Shown piece by piece: positions 55,330 through 63,248 of a DNA stretch of 64,000 nt. A model generated the notes under the pieces. The model ran no database searches and was not told the DNA's origin. It saw nothing but the letters and a program-made list of their open reading frames with translations. The stretch is taken from contig NZ_LR594662.1 of the NCBI RefSeq assembly GCF_901827175.1, positions 372,001 through 436,000 of the forward strand. The letters run 5' to 3'. Position 1 is the first letter of the stretch. Each line of letters opens with the position of its first letter. The position numbers and the translations under genes were made by a program. The stretch is from Variovorax sp. RA8 (GTDB taxonomy: Bacteria > Pseudomonadota > Gammaproteobacteria > Burkholderiales > Burkholderiaceae_C).

Positions 55330-56199
55330 TCAGTCCTGCGGTTCCAGCCGCAGCCGCAGCGACAGGCGGGCGCCGAGCGGCAGGTCCAGCGAGTCCGGCT
55401 GCGCGCGCGCCAGCGCCTCGAAGAAGGGAAGCGCGTCGGCCATTGCGTTGGCCTTCAGCGCCTGCGCCGCATCCGGGAGCGGACGTTGCGGCGCCGGGGT
55501 GCCGGTGGCCAGGGACCACTCGAACGCGGCCACCGTGCGCGCGGTACGCGAGGGGGCGACCACCAGTGCCACGGCCAGCAGCTCGCGGCTGGTGATCACC
55601 GAGCCGAGCGCGCCTACCGACGGGATGTCGAAGCCGGCCAGCAGCACCGCCTGCTGATCGGCCGCGCACTGCGTCGCCGCCTCGAGCAAGCCGGCCGCGA
55701 AGCTGTGCTCGTAGGCAGCCAGCGAATTGCTCGCCGCCGTGCAGCCGGTGCCGATGGTCCAGTAGCCGACCGCGGCGTTGTGCACCGAGTTGTGGAACTT
55801 GATCGGCGACAGCAGCTTGGGGTCGTTCGCCAGCGTGGCGCACATGTAGTCGTTGATGCCCAGGTCGCCGTGCGCCGAGGCGAACACGCAAGGCAGGTCC
55901 TTCGCCGCACGTCCCGAGGCCTCGACGGCGGCGGCTGCGACCTCCAGCGCGAGCGCGACCGTATCGGGCGCGCGCCGCCGCTCGGCCGGCGCCAGCATCT
56001 GCGGCGAGGGCCGCTTGGCCGGGGGATCGGCCGGCGCGGCCTCGCCGCGGAAGACCGCGCGGGCGCTGTTCCAGCCGGGCAGCGTGGAAGCCCAGAAGGC
56101 CGGGCCTTCGATGTAGAGGGTGGGCGTCGCTGCGCTCGCCGGAGTACCTTCGCCTTCGGCTGCGGTGCTATGAGCCTTCGGAGCGGCCGTGCGGCTCAT
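55330..56199 (-). CDS. ketosynthase-like chain-length factor with repeat-derived N-terminus
   Basis: 289 codons from ATG 56199. Residues 1-20 (MSRTAAPKAHSTAAEGEGTP) come from the 60-bp element; the conserved part starts near LYIEGPAFWASTLPGWNSAR. It matches the short beta-ketoacyl synthase N-terminal-like chain-length factor family (PF13723) found in aryl-polyene and related clusters: FASAHGDLGINDYMCATLAN, KFHNSVHNAAVGYWTIGTGC. The active-site His residues of a true ketosynthase are absent, so it probably forms a heterodimer with the ketosynthase whose stop it overlaps. Confidence 0.83.
   Translation of the reverse strand: MSRTAAPKAHSTAAEGEGTPASAATPTLYIEGPAFWASTLPGWNSARAVFRGEAAPADPPAKRPSPQMLAPAERRRAPDTVALALEVAAAAVEASGRAAKDLPCVFASAHGDLGINDYMCATLANDPKLLSPIKFHNSVHNAAVGYWTIGTGCTAASNSLAAYEHSFAAGLLEAATQCAADQQAVLLAGFDIPSVGALGSVITSRELLAVALVVAPSRTARTVAAFEWSLATGTPAPQRPLPDAAQALKANAMADALPFFEALARAQPDSLDLPLGARLSLRLRLEPQD
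56140..56199 (-). repeat. 60-bp MSRTA coupling element, copy E (KS-CLF junction)
   Basis: Begins ATGAGCCGCACGGCCGCTCC at 56199 and ends at 56140 followed by GCGAGC. Its first four bases are the overlap of the ketosynthase stop (TGA 56198-56196) and the chain-length-factor start. It is in frame with the downstream gene, which has no other plausible start nearby. Confidence 0.88.
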
Positions 56200-57449
56200 G
56201 CCGTGGTCCCCTTGCCGAACACCAGCGCGCAGTTGTTGCCGCCGAAGCCGAAGGAATTGGAGAGTGCGTAGCGCACCTCGCCGCGTGCGGGCTCCAGGCG
56301 GATCTGCGGGCCGCAGCCCGGATCGAGCACGGCGGTGTTGACGGTGCCCGGCATCAGCCCGCGCTCGATGGCGAGCAGGCTGATCACTGCCTCGACGACG
56401 CCTGCCGCCCCCAGCGTGTGGCCGGTGAAGCCCTTGGTCGAGCTGGCGTGAGTGCCCGGCGGAAAGCGGCGCGCCACCAGGGCGCCCTCGACCTCGTCGT
56501 TCTTGGCGCTGGCCGTGCCGTGCATGTTGATGTAGTCGATGGCCTCGGCCGCAAGACCGGCACGCGCCAGCGCGTCGTCGAGCGCCCGCTCGGCGCCCAG
56601 GCCTTCGGGGTGCGGCGTGGACATATGGTGGGCGTCGCTCGCCTCGCCGTAGCCCAGCAGCTCCAGCCGGCCGGGGCCGCGCTCCAGCAGGGCGAAGCCC
56701 GCGGCCTCGCCCAGGCTGATGCCGTTGCGCCCGGCGTCGAAGGGCCGGCAGGGCTCGGGCGAGACCAGCTCGAGCGAGTTGAAGCCGAACAGCACGCTGC
56801 CGCACAGCGTGTCGACCCCACCGACCACCGCCGCGTCGACCAGGCCCAGGCGGATCAGGCGCTCGGCCGAGGCGAAGACCTTGGCGCTCGAGGAGCAGGC
56901 GGTCGAGAGGGTCTCGGCCGGCCCTTCGAGGCCCAGCGCCTCCTGCACGAACATCGTGAGCGAATGCGGCGTATGCACGCGGGGCCGGCGCTGCTCCGCG
57001 GGGAAGCCGCCGTCGGCGTCGAGCTGGGTGTAGGCGAGCTCGGTCTCGCCGATGCTCGAGGTGGAGGTGCCCAGGATCAGGGCGATGCGCGCCGGCCCGT
57101 AGCGCTCGCGCGCCGCCGCCACCGCCTCGATGAAGCCGTCGGCCTGCAGCCCGAGCCAGGCCAGGCGGTTGTTGCGGCAATCCCAGCCCGCGAGCTCTTC
57201 CGGCAGGCTCATTTCCTCGAGGCCATCGACGCGGCCGATCCAGGTGGGCAGCGGCGTGGCGCCGAAGTCGTTGGCGCGCAGGCCGCTTGTCGATTGCTCG
57301 AGCGCGCTGAGCAGGGGTTCCTTGCCGACACCGACGGCCGAGGTCGCAGTGAAGGCGCTGATCTGGAGGGGTGGGATGCGGGAGGGCGGCACGGTAGGCG
57401 GTGATGCGGAGCGTGAAAAACGCCACAGCCTACCAGCTACTTCGCCCAT
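56196..57449 (-). CDS. beta-ketoacyl-ACP synthase
   Basis: 417 codons if started at ATG 57449; GTG 57392, just before PLQISAFTATSAVGVG, is an alternative and gives a more usual N-terminus. The catalytic triad is complete: Cys in ETLSTACSSSAKVFASAERL, His in DYINMHGTASAKNDEVEGAL and His in SSTKGFTGHTLGAAGVVEAV, with the closing YALSNSFGFGGNNCALVFG. It condenses ACP-bound acyl chains. With the chain-length factor and halogenase-like enzyme it forms a three-gene operon, but no ACP, ketoreductase, dehydratase or ligase is in the window. Confidence 0.92.
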   Translation of the reverse strand: MGEVAGRLWRFSRSASPPTVPPSRIPPLQISAFTATSAVGVGKEPLLSALEQSTSGLRANDFGATPLPTWIGRVDGLEEMSLPEELAGWDCRNNRLAWLGLQADGFIEAVAAARERYGPARIALILGTSTSSIGETELAYTQLDADGGFPAEQRRPRVHTPHSLTMFVQEALGLEGPAETLSTACSSSAKVFASAERLIRLGLVDAAVVGGVDTLCGSVLFGFNSLELVSPEPCRPFDAGRNGISLGEAAGFALLERGPGRLELLGYGEASDAHHMSTPHPEGLGAERALDDALARAGLAAEAIDYINMHGTASAKNDEVEGALVARRFPPGTHASSTKGFTGHTLGAAGVVEAVISLLAIERGLMPGTVNTAVLDPGCGPQIRLEPARGEVRYALSNSFGFGGNNCALVFGKGTTA

Positions 57450-57477
57450 CGCGGGGGCGTGAATGTCCTACGGGCCC

Positions 57478-57921
57478 TCAGGACAAGGAGCCGAGGTGCG
57501 CCTGGGTCGCCTCCGCGAGCCGGCGGTCGAAGGTGGCGAGCGGCGCCCTCAGTTCGGCGGCGAGCCAGAGGTAGGCGGCGGCATAGGCGCTGAGCTCGTA
57601 GCGCGCAGCCAGCTCGTATTGGGCGATCGGATCGACAGGGTGAAGTTCGATCTCGGAAGCTGCGTAGTCGCGCAGCGCCTGTGTGATCGCCTCGGCCGGC
57701 CCATCCTCTCGACGCTTCTTGATCGCGGCGCTCACGATTTCGTGATCGAGCAGGTTGGGCGCATGCAGGCTGCGGCCGACCAGCCGCGCCAGCGCTTCGT
57801 CGCGCGCCGGCTCGTCGAAGAGGACGGCGCCGAGCGCGCTGCAATCCACCACCATGGGCGGGCGCATGCTGAAGGGCGCCGGCGGCTCGGCGACGTAAAA
57901 GGCCGCAGCCGTGCGGCTCAT
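57478..57921 (-). CDS. vapC: PIN-domain toxin VapC, possibly inactive
   Basis: 147 codons. ATG 57921 overlaps the vapB stop. The first residues (MSRTAA) derive from a fragment of the MSRTA element; the PIN domain begins at MVVDCSALGAVLFDEPARDE with the first catalytic Asp, then NLLDHEIVSAAIKKRRED, and SAYAAAYLWLAAELRAPLAT followed by FDRRL. VapC proteins usually have YDA in that third motif; here the Asp is Ala, so nuclease activity is questionable. Family role: ribonuclease toxin held by the VapB partner. Confidence 0.85.
   Translation of the reverse strand: MSRTAAAFYVAEPPAPFSMRPPMVVDCSALGAVLFDEPARDEALARLVGRSLHAPNLLDHEIVSAAIKKRREDGPAEAITQALRDYAASEIELHPVDPIAQYELAARYELSAYAAAYLWLAAELRAPLATFDRRLAEATQAHLGSLS
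57905..57921 (-). repeat. fragment F of the MSRTA element at vapB-vapC junction
   Basis: ATGAGCCGCACGGC (first 14 bases identical to the 60-bp element, then diverging) at the ATGA overlap of vapB and vapC. A truncated copy is likely but 14 matching bases alone are modest evidence; the identical position at a stop/start overlap strengthens it. Confidence 0.55.
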
Positions 57922-58229
57922 CGGTCGTCGCGCTCGGCGCGAAGGATGTCGACCCCGTTCGGCCCGCTGCGAATGGGCTGCGGGAAGCGCACCCGGTGTT
58001 CGGCTGCGATCTGCTCGATGGGCTTGCCGCCGCGCCGCAGGATGGGGCGTCCGCCCCAGCCGATGCTGACGACACCGGGGCGGGGGACGGGGGCCGGCTC
58101 CGGCGTGTAGATGGCCTGCTCGATGATGGCCATCAGCTCGCCTTGCAAAGACCGGTGGTTGCGCGCCGCGCGCTGCCGCAGCCGCTCCGCCAGATCGTCG
58201 GGCACGTCCTTGATCGAAAGATTTGCCAT
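57918..58229 (-). CDS. vapB: ribbon-helix-helix antitoxin VapB-like (FitA type)
   Basis: 103 codons from ATG 58229; the longer frame runs into the palindrome and ampG. ANLSIKDVPDDLAERLRQRA then ARNHRSLQGELMAIIEQAI is a FitA/Arc-type ribbon-helix-helix. The remaining 50 residues, including GWGGRPILRRGGKPIEQIAA, would wrap the toxin. It should bind operator DNA with VapC; the 37-bp palindrome 6 bp upstream of its start is the obvious site. Confidence 0.88.
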   Translation of the reverse strand: MANLSIKDVPDDLAERLRQRAARNHRSLQGELMAIIEQAIYTPEPAPVPRPGVVSIGWGGRPILRRGGKPIEQIAAEHRVRFPQPIRSGPNGVDILRAERDDR

Positions 58230-58234
58230 GAATA

Positions 58235-58271
58235 CCTCCAAAGTGGCGCCATTATGGCGCCGCTTTGGAGG
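58235..58271. promoter_or_regulatory. 37-bp interrupted palindrome, candidate vapBC operator
   Basis: CCTCCAAAG-T-GGCGCC-ATTAT-GGCGCC-G-CTTTGGAGG: 15 of 16 arm positions pair around an ATTAT centre. It starts 6 bp from the vapB ATG and covers the last codons and the stop of the upstream ampG-like gene. It fits a VapBC autoregulatory site; as RNA it would also be a strong hairpin at the ampG 3' end. Confidence 0.7.
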
Positions 58272-59610
58272 CGGCATCCGCCCGCTGCACTGGCGCATTT
58301 CTCGCCGCCAGCGCCACCAGCAGCAGCACTGGCACCCCCAGCGCCGCTGTGCTGGTGAAGAAGGCGTGATAGCCGTAGGCGTCGACGAAGGCCCCGGAAT
58401 AGCCGGCAATGAACTTGGGCAGCAGCAGCATCAGCGAGCTGAACAGCGCGTACTGCGTGGCGGAGTAGCTGACGTTGGTCAGGCTCGACAGGTAGGCGAT
58501 GAAGGCGGCCGAGGCGATGCCGCCTGCCAGGTTGTCGGCCGAGACCACCAGCACCAGCGCCGTCAGGTCATGCCCGCGCGTGGCCAGCGCGGCGAACAGC
58601 AGGTTGCTGGCGGCGCTCAGCACCGCGCCCAGCATCAGCACCCGCATCACGCCGAGCCGCATCGAGAGCACGCCGCCCACGAAGGCGCCGGCCAGCGTCA
58701 TCACCACGCCATAGATCTTGCTGACCGTGGCCACCTCGTCCTTGGTGAAGCCCATGTCGACGTAGAAGGGGTTGGCCATGATGCCCATCACCACGTCGCT
58801 GATGCGGTAGACCGCGATCAACGCCAGGATCAGCGCCGCCTGCCAGCGGTAGCGGCGGAAGAAGTCGGCAAAGGGCTCGATGAGCACGCCCTCCAGCCAC
58901 TCGGCCGCGTTCCTTGCCTTCGGCAGCGCCACGCGCGCCGGCTCGGGCGACAGCAGCACGGTGAGCACACCCACGGCCATGGAGGCGGCCATTGCAAGGT
59001 AGGCGGTCTTCCACGCGCCGTTCTGGTAGCCCGCGCCGCCGGCGAGTTCGGCCCAGGCAGCGATCCACAGCACGCCCGCACCGGCCCAGATCATCGCCAG
59101 CCGGTAGCCCGTCTGGTAGGCCGCGGCCATCGCCGCCTGCTTGCGCGTGGCCGCCGATTCGATGCGGAAGGCATCCAGCGCAATGTCCTGCGTGGCCGAG
59201 CCGAAGGCCACCAGCAGCGCGCACCACACCAGCGGCGCGAGCCCGGCGCGCGGATCGTTGAAGGCCATCCCGACGAGGCCGGTCATCACGGTCAGCTGCG
59301 CCAGCAGCAGCCAGCCGCGCCGCCGCCCGAGCAGCGTGGTCAGCGGCGGCACCGGCAGCCGGTCCACCAGCGGCGCCCACATCCACTTGAAGCCGTAGGC
59401 CAGGCCCACCCAGCTCAGGTAGCCGATGGTCGTGCGGTCGATGCCGGCCTCGCGCAGCCGGAAGCTGAGCGTGCCCAGCACCAGCAGCAGGGGCAGGCCC
59501 GCGGAGAAGCCCAGCGCGAGCATGCGCAGGGTCGCGGGTTCGAGGTACACCTTGAGCGCGTCGCGCCAGGGCAGGGCGGGGAGAGTCTGGTCAGCCGGGG
59601 GTAGGGGCAT
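58252..59610 (-). CDS. ampG: AmpG-family muropeptide permease (MFS)
   Basis: 452 codons from ATG 59610. About twelve helices; FSAGLPLLLVLGTLSFRLRE, TIGYLSWVGLAYGFKWMWAP, GSATQDIALDAFRIE and GFTKDEVATVSKIYGVVMTL are AmpG signatures. It imports anhydro-muropeptides released during wall turnover for recycling. The stop lies within the palindrome upstream of vapB. It is divergent from the M48 peptidase gene across 36 bp. Confidence 0.92.
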   Translation of the reverse strand: MPLPPADQTLPALPWRDALKVYLEPATLRMLALGFSAGLPLLLVLGTLSFRLREAGIDRTTIGYLSWVGLAYGFKWMWAPLVDRLPVPPLTTLLGRRRGWLLLAQLTVMTGLVGMAFNDPRAGLAPLVWCALLVAFGSATQDIALDAFRIESAATRKQAAMAAAYQTGYRLAMIWAGAGVLWIAAWAELAGGAGYQNGAWKTAYLAMAASMAVGVLTVLLSPEPARVALPKARNAAEWLEGVLIEPFADFFRRYRWQAALILALIAVYRISDVVMGIMANPFYVDMGFTKDEVATVSKIYGVVMTLAGAFVGGVLSMRLGVMRVLMLGAVLSAASNLLFAALATRGHDLTALVLVVSADNLAGGIASAAFIAYLSSLTNVSYSATQYALFSSLMLLLPKFIAGYSGAFVDAYGYHAFFTSTAALGVPVLLLVALAARNAPVQRADAASKAAP

Positions 59611-59646
59611 GAAGGAAGGTCTTTGAGGCTCTCTTATTATTCCCGC

Positions 59647-60474
59647 ATGTGTCTGCACTGCCCCTCCCGCCCCGGCCCGTGGCAGCAGCGTCGCGCCTTC
59701 CTGCTTGCCGCCGCCGCTGCGGTAGGCACGCCGGCCCTGGCGCAGGTGGAGGTCGGCAAGGCCTCCGTGGCGCGCAACCTGGTGCCGGCCGAGAACGTGG
59801 AGCAGGCGGGCGTGCAGCAGTACGGCGAGCTGCTCGCCCAGGCCAAGGCCAAGGGCGCGCTGGCCGGCGCGGGCAACCCGCAACTGCAGCGACTGCACGC
59901 CATCGCGGGGCGCATCATTCCCTTCGCGGCGCAGTGGAACGAACGCGCCGCCCGCTGGAAGTGGGAGGTCAACCTGATCGGCAGCAAGCAGATCAACGCC
60001 TTCTGCATGCCGGGCGGCAAGATCGCCTTCTTCACCGGCATCCTCGACCAGCTCAAGCTCACGGACGACGAAGTCGCGATGGTCATGGGCCACGAGATGG
60101 CGCACGCCCTGCGAGAGCATGCGCGTGCGCGCCTGGCCAAGAGTGCGGGCACCGGCGCCGCGCTGTCGCTCGGAGCCCAGCTGCTGGGCCTGGGCCAGGC
60201 CGGCGACCTCGCGGCGCGCGCCGGCACGCAACTGCTCACCCTCAGGTTCAGCCGCAGCGACGAGACCGATGCCGACCTGGTCGGGCTCGAGCTCGCCGCG
60301 CGCGCGGGCTACAACCCGCAGGCCGCGGTGTCGCTGTGGAAGAAGATGGCGCAGGCCTCCAAGAGCCAGGGCGGCCTGAGCTTCCTGTCGACCCATCCAA
60401 GCGGGACCGACCGCATCGCCAAGCTGCAGGCCAACGTGCCCAAGGTCGAGGGGCTCTACCGCGCGGCGAAGTAA
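59647..60474 (+). CDS. M48-family zinc metallopeptidase, exported
   Basis: 275 codons from ATG 59647; TTG 59623 is a less likely start. A TAT-like signal (QQRRAFLLAAAAAVGTPALAQ) precedes the peptidase: zinc site VMGHEMAHALREHARAR and the third ligand Glu in RSDETDADLVGLELAARAGY, with FLSTHPSGTDRIAKLQANVP closing the domain. It resembles BepA/LoiP-type periplasmic proteases that degrade misfolded outer-membrane proteins, but lacks the TPR region of BepA. Confidence 0.9.
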   Translation: MCLHCPSRPGPWQQRRAFLLAAAAAVGTPALAQVEVGKASVARNLVPAENVEQAGVQQYGELLAQAKAKGALAGAGNPQLQRLHAIAGRIIPFAAQWNERAARWKWEVNLIGSKQINAFCMPGGKIAFFTGILDQLKLTDDEVAMVMGHEMAHALREHARARLAKSAGTGAALSLGAQLLGLGQAGDLAARAGTQLLTLRFSRSDETDADLVGLELAARAGYNPQAAVSLWKKMAQASKSQGGLSFLSTHPSGTDRIAKLQANVPKVEGLYRAAK

Positions 60475-60574
60475 GTCATGCGTTGCCGGTCGCTGCGCCT
60501 TTGCAGGATCGGGCAAGAAGCGTCCCCGAATCGGCTAACGCCTGGCGCCTCCTCATTCCTAGACTCGTTCCAGT

Positions 60575-60595
60575 CCCCGCCGCATATGCGCGGGG
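60575..60595. promoter_or_regulatory. inverted repeat upstream of the SDR remnant
   Basis: CCCCGC-C-GCATATGC-GCGGGG, a near-perfect palindrome with a one-base asymmetry, located 21 bp before the ATG of the truncated SDR gene. It could be an operator or an RNA hairpin; a short GTCTT rather than a T-run follows. Confidence 0.4.
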
Positions 60596-60616
60596 GTCTT
60601 CATCAAGGAGCGCAGC

Positions 60617-61036
60617 ATGTCGGGAATCCAGGACAAGGTCATCGCCATCACCGGCGCCAGCGGCGGCATCGGCCAAGCCGTGGCCCGGGTACTGGCCGGA
60701 CGCGGCGCCAAGGTGATGCTGGGTGCGCGCCGGATCGGCCGGTTGAACGCGCTCGCCCGGGAGATCGTCGAGGCCGGCGGCTCGGCGCACTACCAGGCGC
60801 TCGACGTCACGCAGCGCGCGAGCATGCAATGCTTCATCGACGAGGCGAACGTGGTCTTCGGCCGCGTCGACGTGATCGTCCATGCGGTACCGTCCGTGCC
60901 GGGCGCCTCTTGCAGGCTTGAAGTGCACGCCATCACTGCGCCGGACGCCATCGAGCGCGCCATCGCCCTCGCGATCGATCGGCCGCAGGATGCGGGCGCC
61001 GGCGAGACCGCCTTTCCCCGTCTTGCCCACGCCTGA
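60617..61036 (+). pseudogene. short-chain dehydrogenase with a large internal deletion
   Basis: 139 codons against about 245 for the family. The N-terminal Rossmann part is intact: VIAITGASGGIGQAVARVLA, GRGAKVMLGARR, HYQALDVTQRASMQCFIDEA, FGRVDVIVHAV. It then jumps to AITAPDAIERAIALAIDRPQ, which resembles the last 40 residues of the same family. The missing piece contains NNAG and the catalytic Ser and YxxxK, so it cannot work as a dehydrogenase. A good ribosome-binding site (AAGGAG) remains. Confidence 0.8.
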
Positions 61037-61140
61037 TCGCGAGGCCATCTGACGCGAGTGTTCACCGCGCACGCCGGCACGTCGCCAGCGCGCTGGCGAC
61101 GATTGAACGCGCACTGACACGCGTCCTGACCAGAGGGCGG

Positions 61141-62049
61141 TCAGGTCGACCTCGGCAACAGCGCCGGGACCAGCTGGCGGTTCAGCTGCGTCACCCACCA
61201 CTGCAGCGCCTTGCCCTTGGCGCCAGTCTTCCACGCCAGCCAGAACGCCTCGGGTTTGCGCGGCTCTTCAGTCTGCAACTCAATCAGCGTGCCGCGCGCC
61301 AGGTCGCCCTGGATGCAGGCCCGCGGCAGAAAACCGTGGCCCAGGCCCGCGCGCTGGCAGGCGATCTTCGCGGCCATCGTCGGTACAGCCACCCGAGGCT
61401 GGCCGGCAAGCAGCCCCACGGTGCGGTCGGACAGCGTGCGCGCGCTGTCACTCACCACCATGGCGTTGTATTCAAGCAGGTCGCCGCGACTCAGCGGCTG
61501 CTCGAGCCGGGTCAGCGGATGCATCGGTGAGACGCAGAACGCAAAATCGAGGCTGCCCACCATCGCGGCCTGGTAGCCTCCGCCGGCCGGCCCTTCGCCG
61601 GCCGCAATCACAACGTCGGCGCGCCCTTCGCGCAATGCCTCCCAGCTGCCAGTGAGCGCCTCGCAGTCCACGCGCAGCCGAGTGCCGCAGCGCAACGCCT
61701 CGAATGCGCGAATGTCGTCGATCAAAGCCTGCGTCGGAATCAGCGAGTCATGCACCAGCCGCAGCTCCGATTCGAAGCCCGTGGCGATCTGCCGCATCCG
61801 CGATTCGAGATCGCTCGCGGCGTCGAGCAGCCAGCGGCCCTCCTTGAGCATTTCCTCCCCGGCCGCGGTGAGTGTCACGCGCGGCCCGTTGCGCACGAAC
61901 AGCAGCATGCCCAGCTGCTCCTCGAGCTTGCAAACCGCGTACGAGATGGTCGAAGGCACCTTGTTCAGGCGCACGCCCGCGGCGGCGAAGGACCCGTGGC
62001 GCGCAATGGCGTCCACGAGTTCAATGGCTTCGAGGCTGAGTTTGAGCAC
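61141..62049 (-). CDS. LysR-family transcriptional regulator
   Basis: 302 codons from GTG 62049, chosen because AAGGAC lies 7 nt upstream and VLKLSLEAIELVDAIARHGS is a normal LysR start; a TTG start at 62112 would run through the likely operator. HTH: GSFAAAGVRLNKVPSTISYA then VCKLEEQLGMLLF. The effector domain follows with LRLVHDSLIPTQALIDDIRA. It is divergent from the hydrolase-XapX-amidohydrolase operon, which it presumably controls, and convergent with the SDR remnant. Confidence 0.92.
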   Translation of the reverse strand: MLKLSLEAIELVDAIARHGSFAAAGVRLNKVPSTISYAVCKLEEQLGMLLFVRNGPRVTLTAAGEEMLKEGRWLLDAASDLESRMRQIATGFESELRLVHDSLIPTQALIDDIRAFEALRCGTRLRVDCEALTGSWEALREGRADVVIAAGEGPAGGGYQAAMVGSLDFAFCVSPMHPLTRLEQPLSRGDLLEYNAMVVSDSARTLSDRTVGLLAGQPRVAVPTMAAKIACQRAGLGHGFLPRACIQGDLARGTLIELQTEEPRKPEAFWLAWKTGAKGKALQWWVTQLNRQLVPALLPRST

Positions 62050-62089
62050 GGGCTCGTCCTTGGAAATAAATGATCGAAGAATTCGATGA

Positions 62090-62112
62090 TTGACGGCTAA
62101 AAGTTTCGTCAA
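62090..62112. promoter_or_regulatory. LysR-type operator TTGACG-N11-CGTCAA
   Basis: A perfect 6-bp inverted repeat with an 11-bp spacer, the T-N11-A layout of LysR recognition sites, 41 bp upstream of the regulator GTG in the 252-bp divergent gap. A second inverted repeat, ATCGAA-GAA-TTCGAT (62073-62087), lies between it and the gene and may be the activation half. Confidence 0.72.
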
Positions 62113-62301
62113 CGGACGTCATCAAAAGAAAGATGATCCCACCATGACTTGGAGAAACCTTCTTCGAGGCCATTGTGAATCAGATCGAATCATGACAACC
62201 AAACCGCCTGACTAACGACAAGACATGCATCCGCACCGAAACGAGGATGCATGGCGCGGCAAGCCCCTTTCTCATCCAATCACCCACTCACGGAGAGCCT
62301 C

Positions 62302-62955
62302 ATGCCCATCAAAGCCACCCCCACCGCCGGCGCCAAGCTGCTGACCCCCACCGACCACACGCTCGTCATGATCGACTTCCAGTCGCAGATGGCCTTTGCC
62401 ACGCACTCGATCGACGCGGTCACCCTGCGGAACAACGCCGCTCTCGTGGCCAATGCAGCGGCCGGATTCGGCGTGTCGACCATCCTCACGACCGTGGCCG
62501 AGAAGAGCTTCTCGGGTCCGATGTTCAGCGAAATCACCGATGCCTTCCCGGGCCAGAAGATGCTCGACCGCACCTCGATGAACACCTGGGAAGACGCGGC
62601 GGTGATCGACCGCGTGAACGAGATCGGCAAGCAGCGGATCGTGCTGTCCGGCCTCTGGACCGGCGTGTGCATCGTCGGCCCGGCGCTGTCGGCCATCGAC
62701 CAGGGCTTCGAGGTGTTCGTGATCGCCGACGCGTGCGGCGACGTGTCGGCCGAGGCCCACAACCGCGCGATGGACCGCATGGTGCAAGCCGGCGCCCAGC
62801 CCATGACCTCGCTGCAATACCTGCTCGAGCTGCAACGCGACTGGGCGCGCACCGACACGTACGAGATGACCACCGGCATCGCGAAGAAGTTCGGCGGCGC
62901 CTACGGCCTGGGCGTGACCTACGCCAAGACCATGTTCGGCGCGCACGAAGGCTGA
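62302..62955 (+). CDS. isochorismatase-fold hydrolase (YcaC-like)
   Basis: 217 codons from ATG 62302 with GGAGAG upstream; the frame opens at 62251 without conservation. Catalytic Asp is in HTLVMIDFQSQMAFATHSID and Cys in VLSGLWTGVCIVGPALSAID; FEVFVIADACGDVSAEAHNR is typical of the YcaC group. No signal peptide, so cytosolic, unlike the nicotinamidase at 6759. Substrate unknown. It is first in a three-gene operon divergent from a LysR regulator. Confidence 0.88.
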   Translation: MPIKATPTAGAKLLTPTDHTLVMIDFQSQMAFATHSIDAVTLRNNAALVANAAAGFGVSTILTTVAEKSFSGPMFSEITDAFPGQKMLDRTSMNTWEDAAVIDRVNEIGKQRIVLSGLWTGVCIVGPALSAIDQGFEVFVIADACGDVSAEAHNRAMDRMVQAGAQPMTSLQYLLELQRDWARTDTYEMTTGIAKKFGGAYGLGVTYAKTMFGAHEG

Positions 62956-62972
62956 ACGCCGCGGTGGAGAAG

Positions 62973-63248
62973 ATGAGGCCCTATCTCCTGTCGCTCGCGC
63001 TCGGCCTTCTGGTCGGCGTCATCTACGCGCTGTTCCAGGTGCGCTCGCCGGCGCCGCCGGTCATCGCCCTGGTGGGGCTGCTCGGAATCCTGCTCGGCGA
63101 GCAGATTCCGCCGCTCATCAAGAGCTGGGTCAAGCCCGATGCCGTGGTCACCTCGTGGCTGCACCAGCAGGTGAAGCCGCACGTATTCGGCGAGTTGCCT
63201 CAATGCGCCAAGTCCGGCTCGTCCGCGGCACCCCGCAAAGACACATGA
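62973..63248 (+). CDS. XapX domain membrane protein
   Basis: 91 codons from ATG 62973 (GGAG just upstream; GTG 62964 possible). Two helices, YLLSLALGLLVGVIYALFQV and PPVIALVGLLGILLGEQIPP, form the XapX domain; the C-terminal part (KSWVKPDAVVTSWLHQQVKP) is cytosolic or periplasmic. Its function is unknown; it is regularly found between YcaC-like hydrolases and YtcJ-like amidohydrolases. The stop overlaps the next start as ATGA (63245-63248). Confidence 0.85.
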   Translation: MRPYLLSLALGLLVGVIYALFQVRSPAPPVIALVGLLGILLGEQIPPLIKSWVKPDAVVTSWLHQQVKPHVFGELPQCAKSGSSAAPRKDT

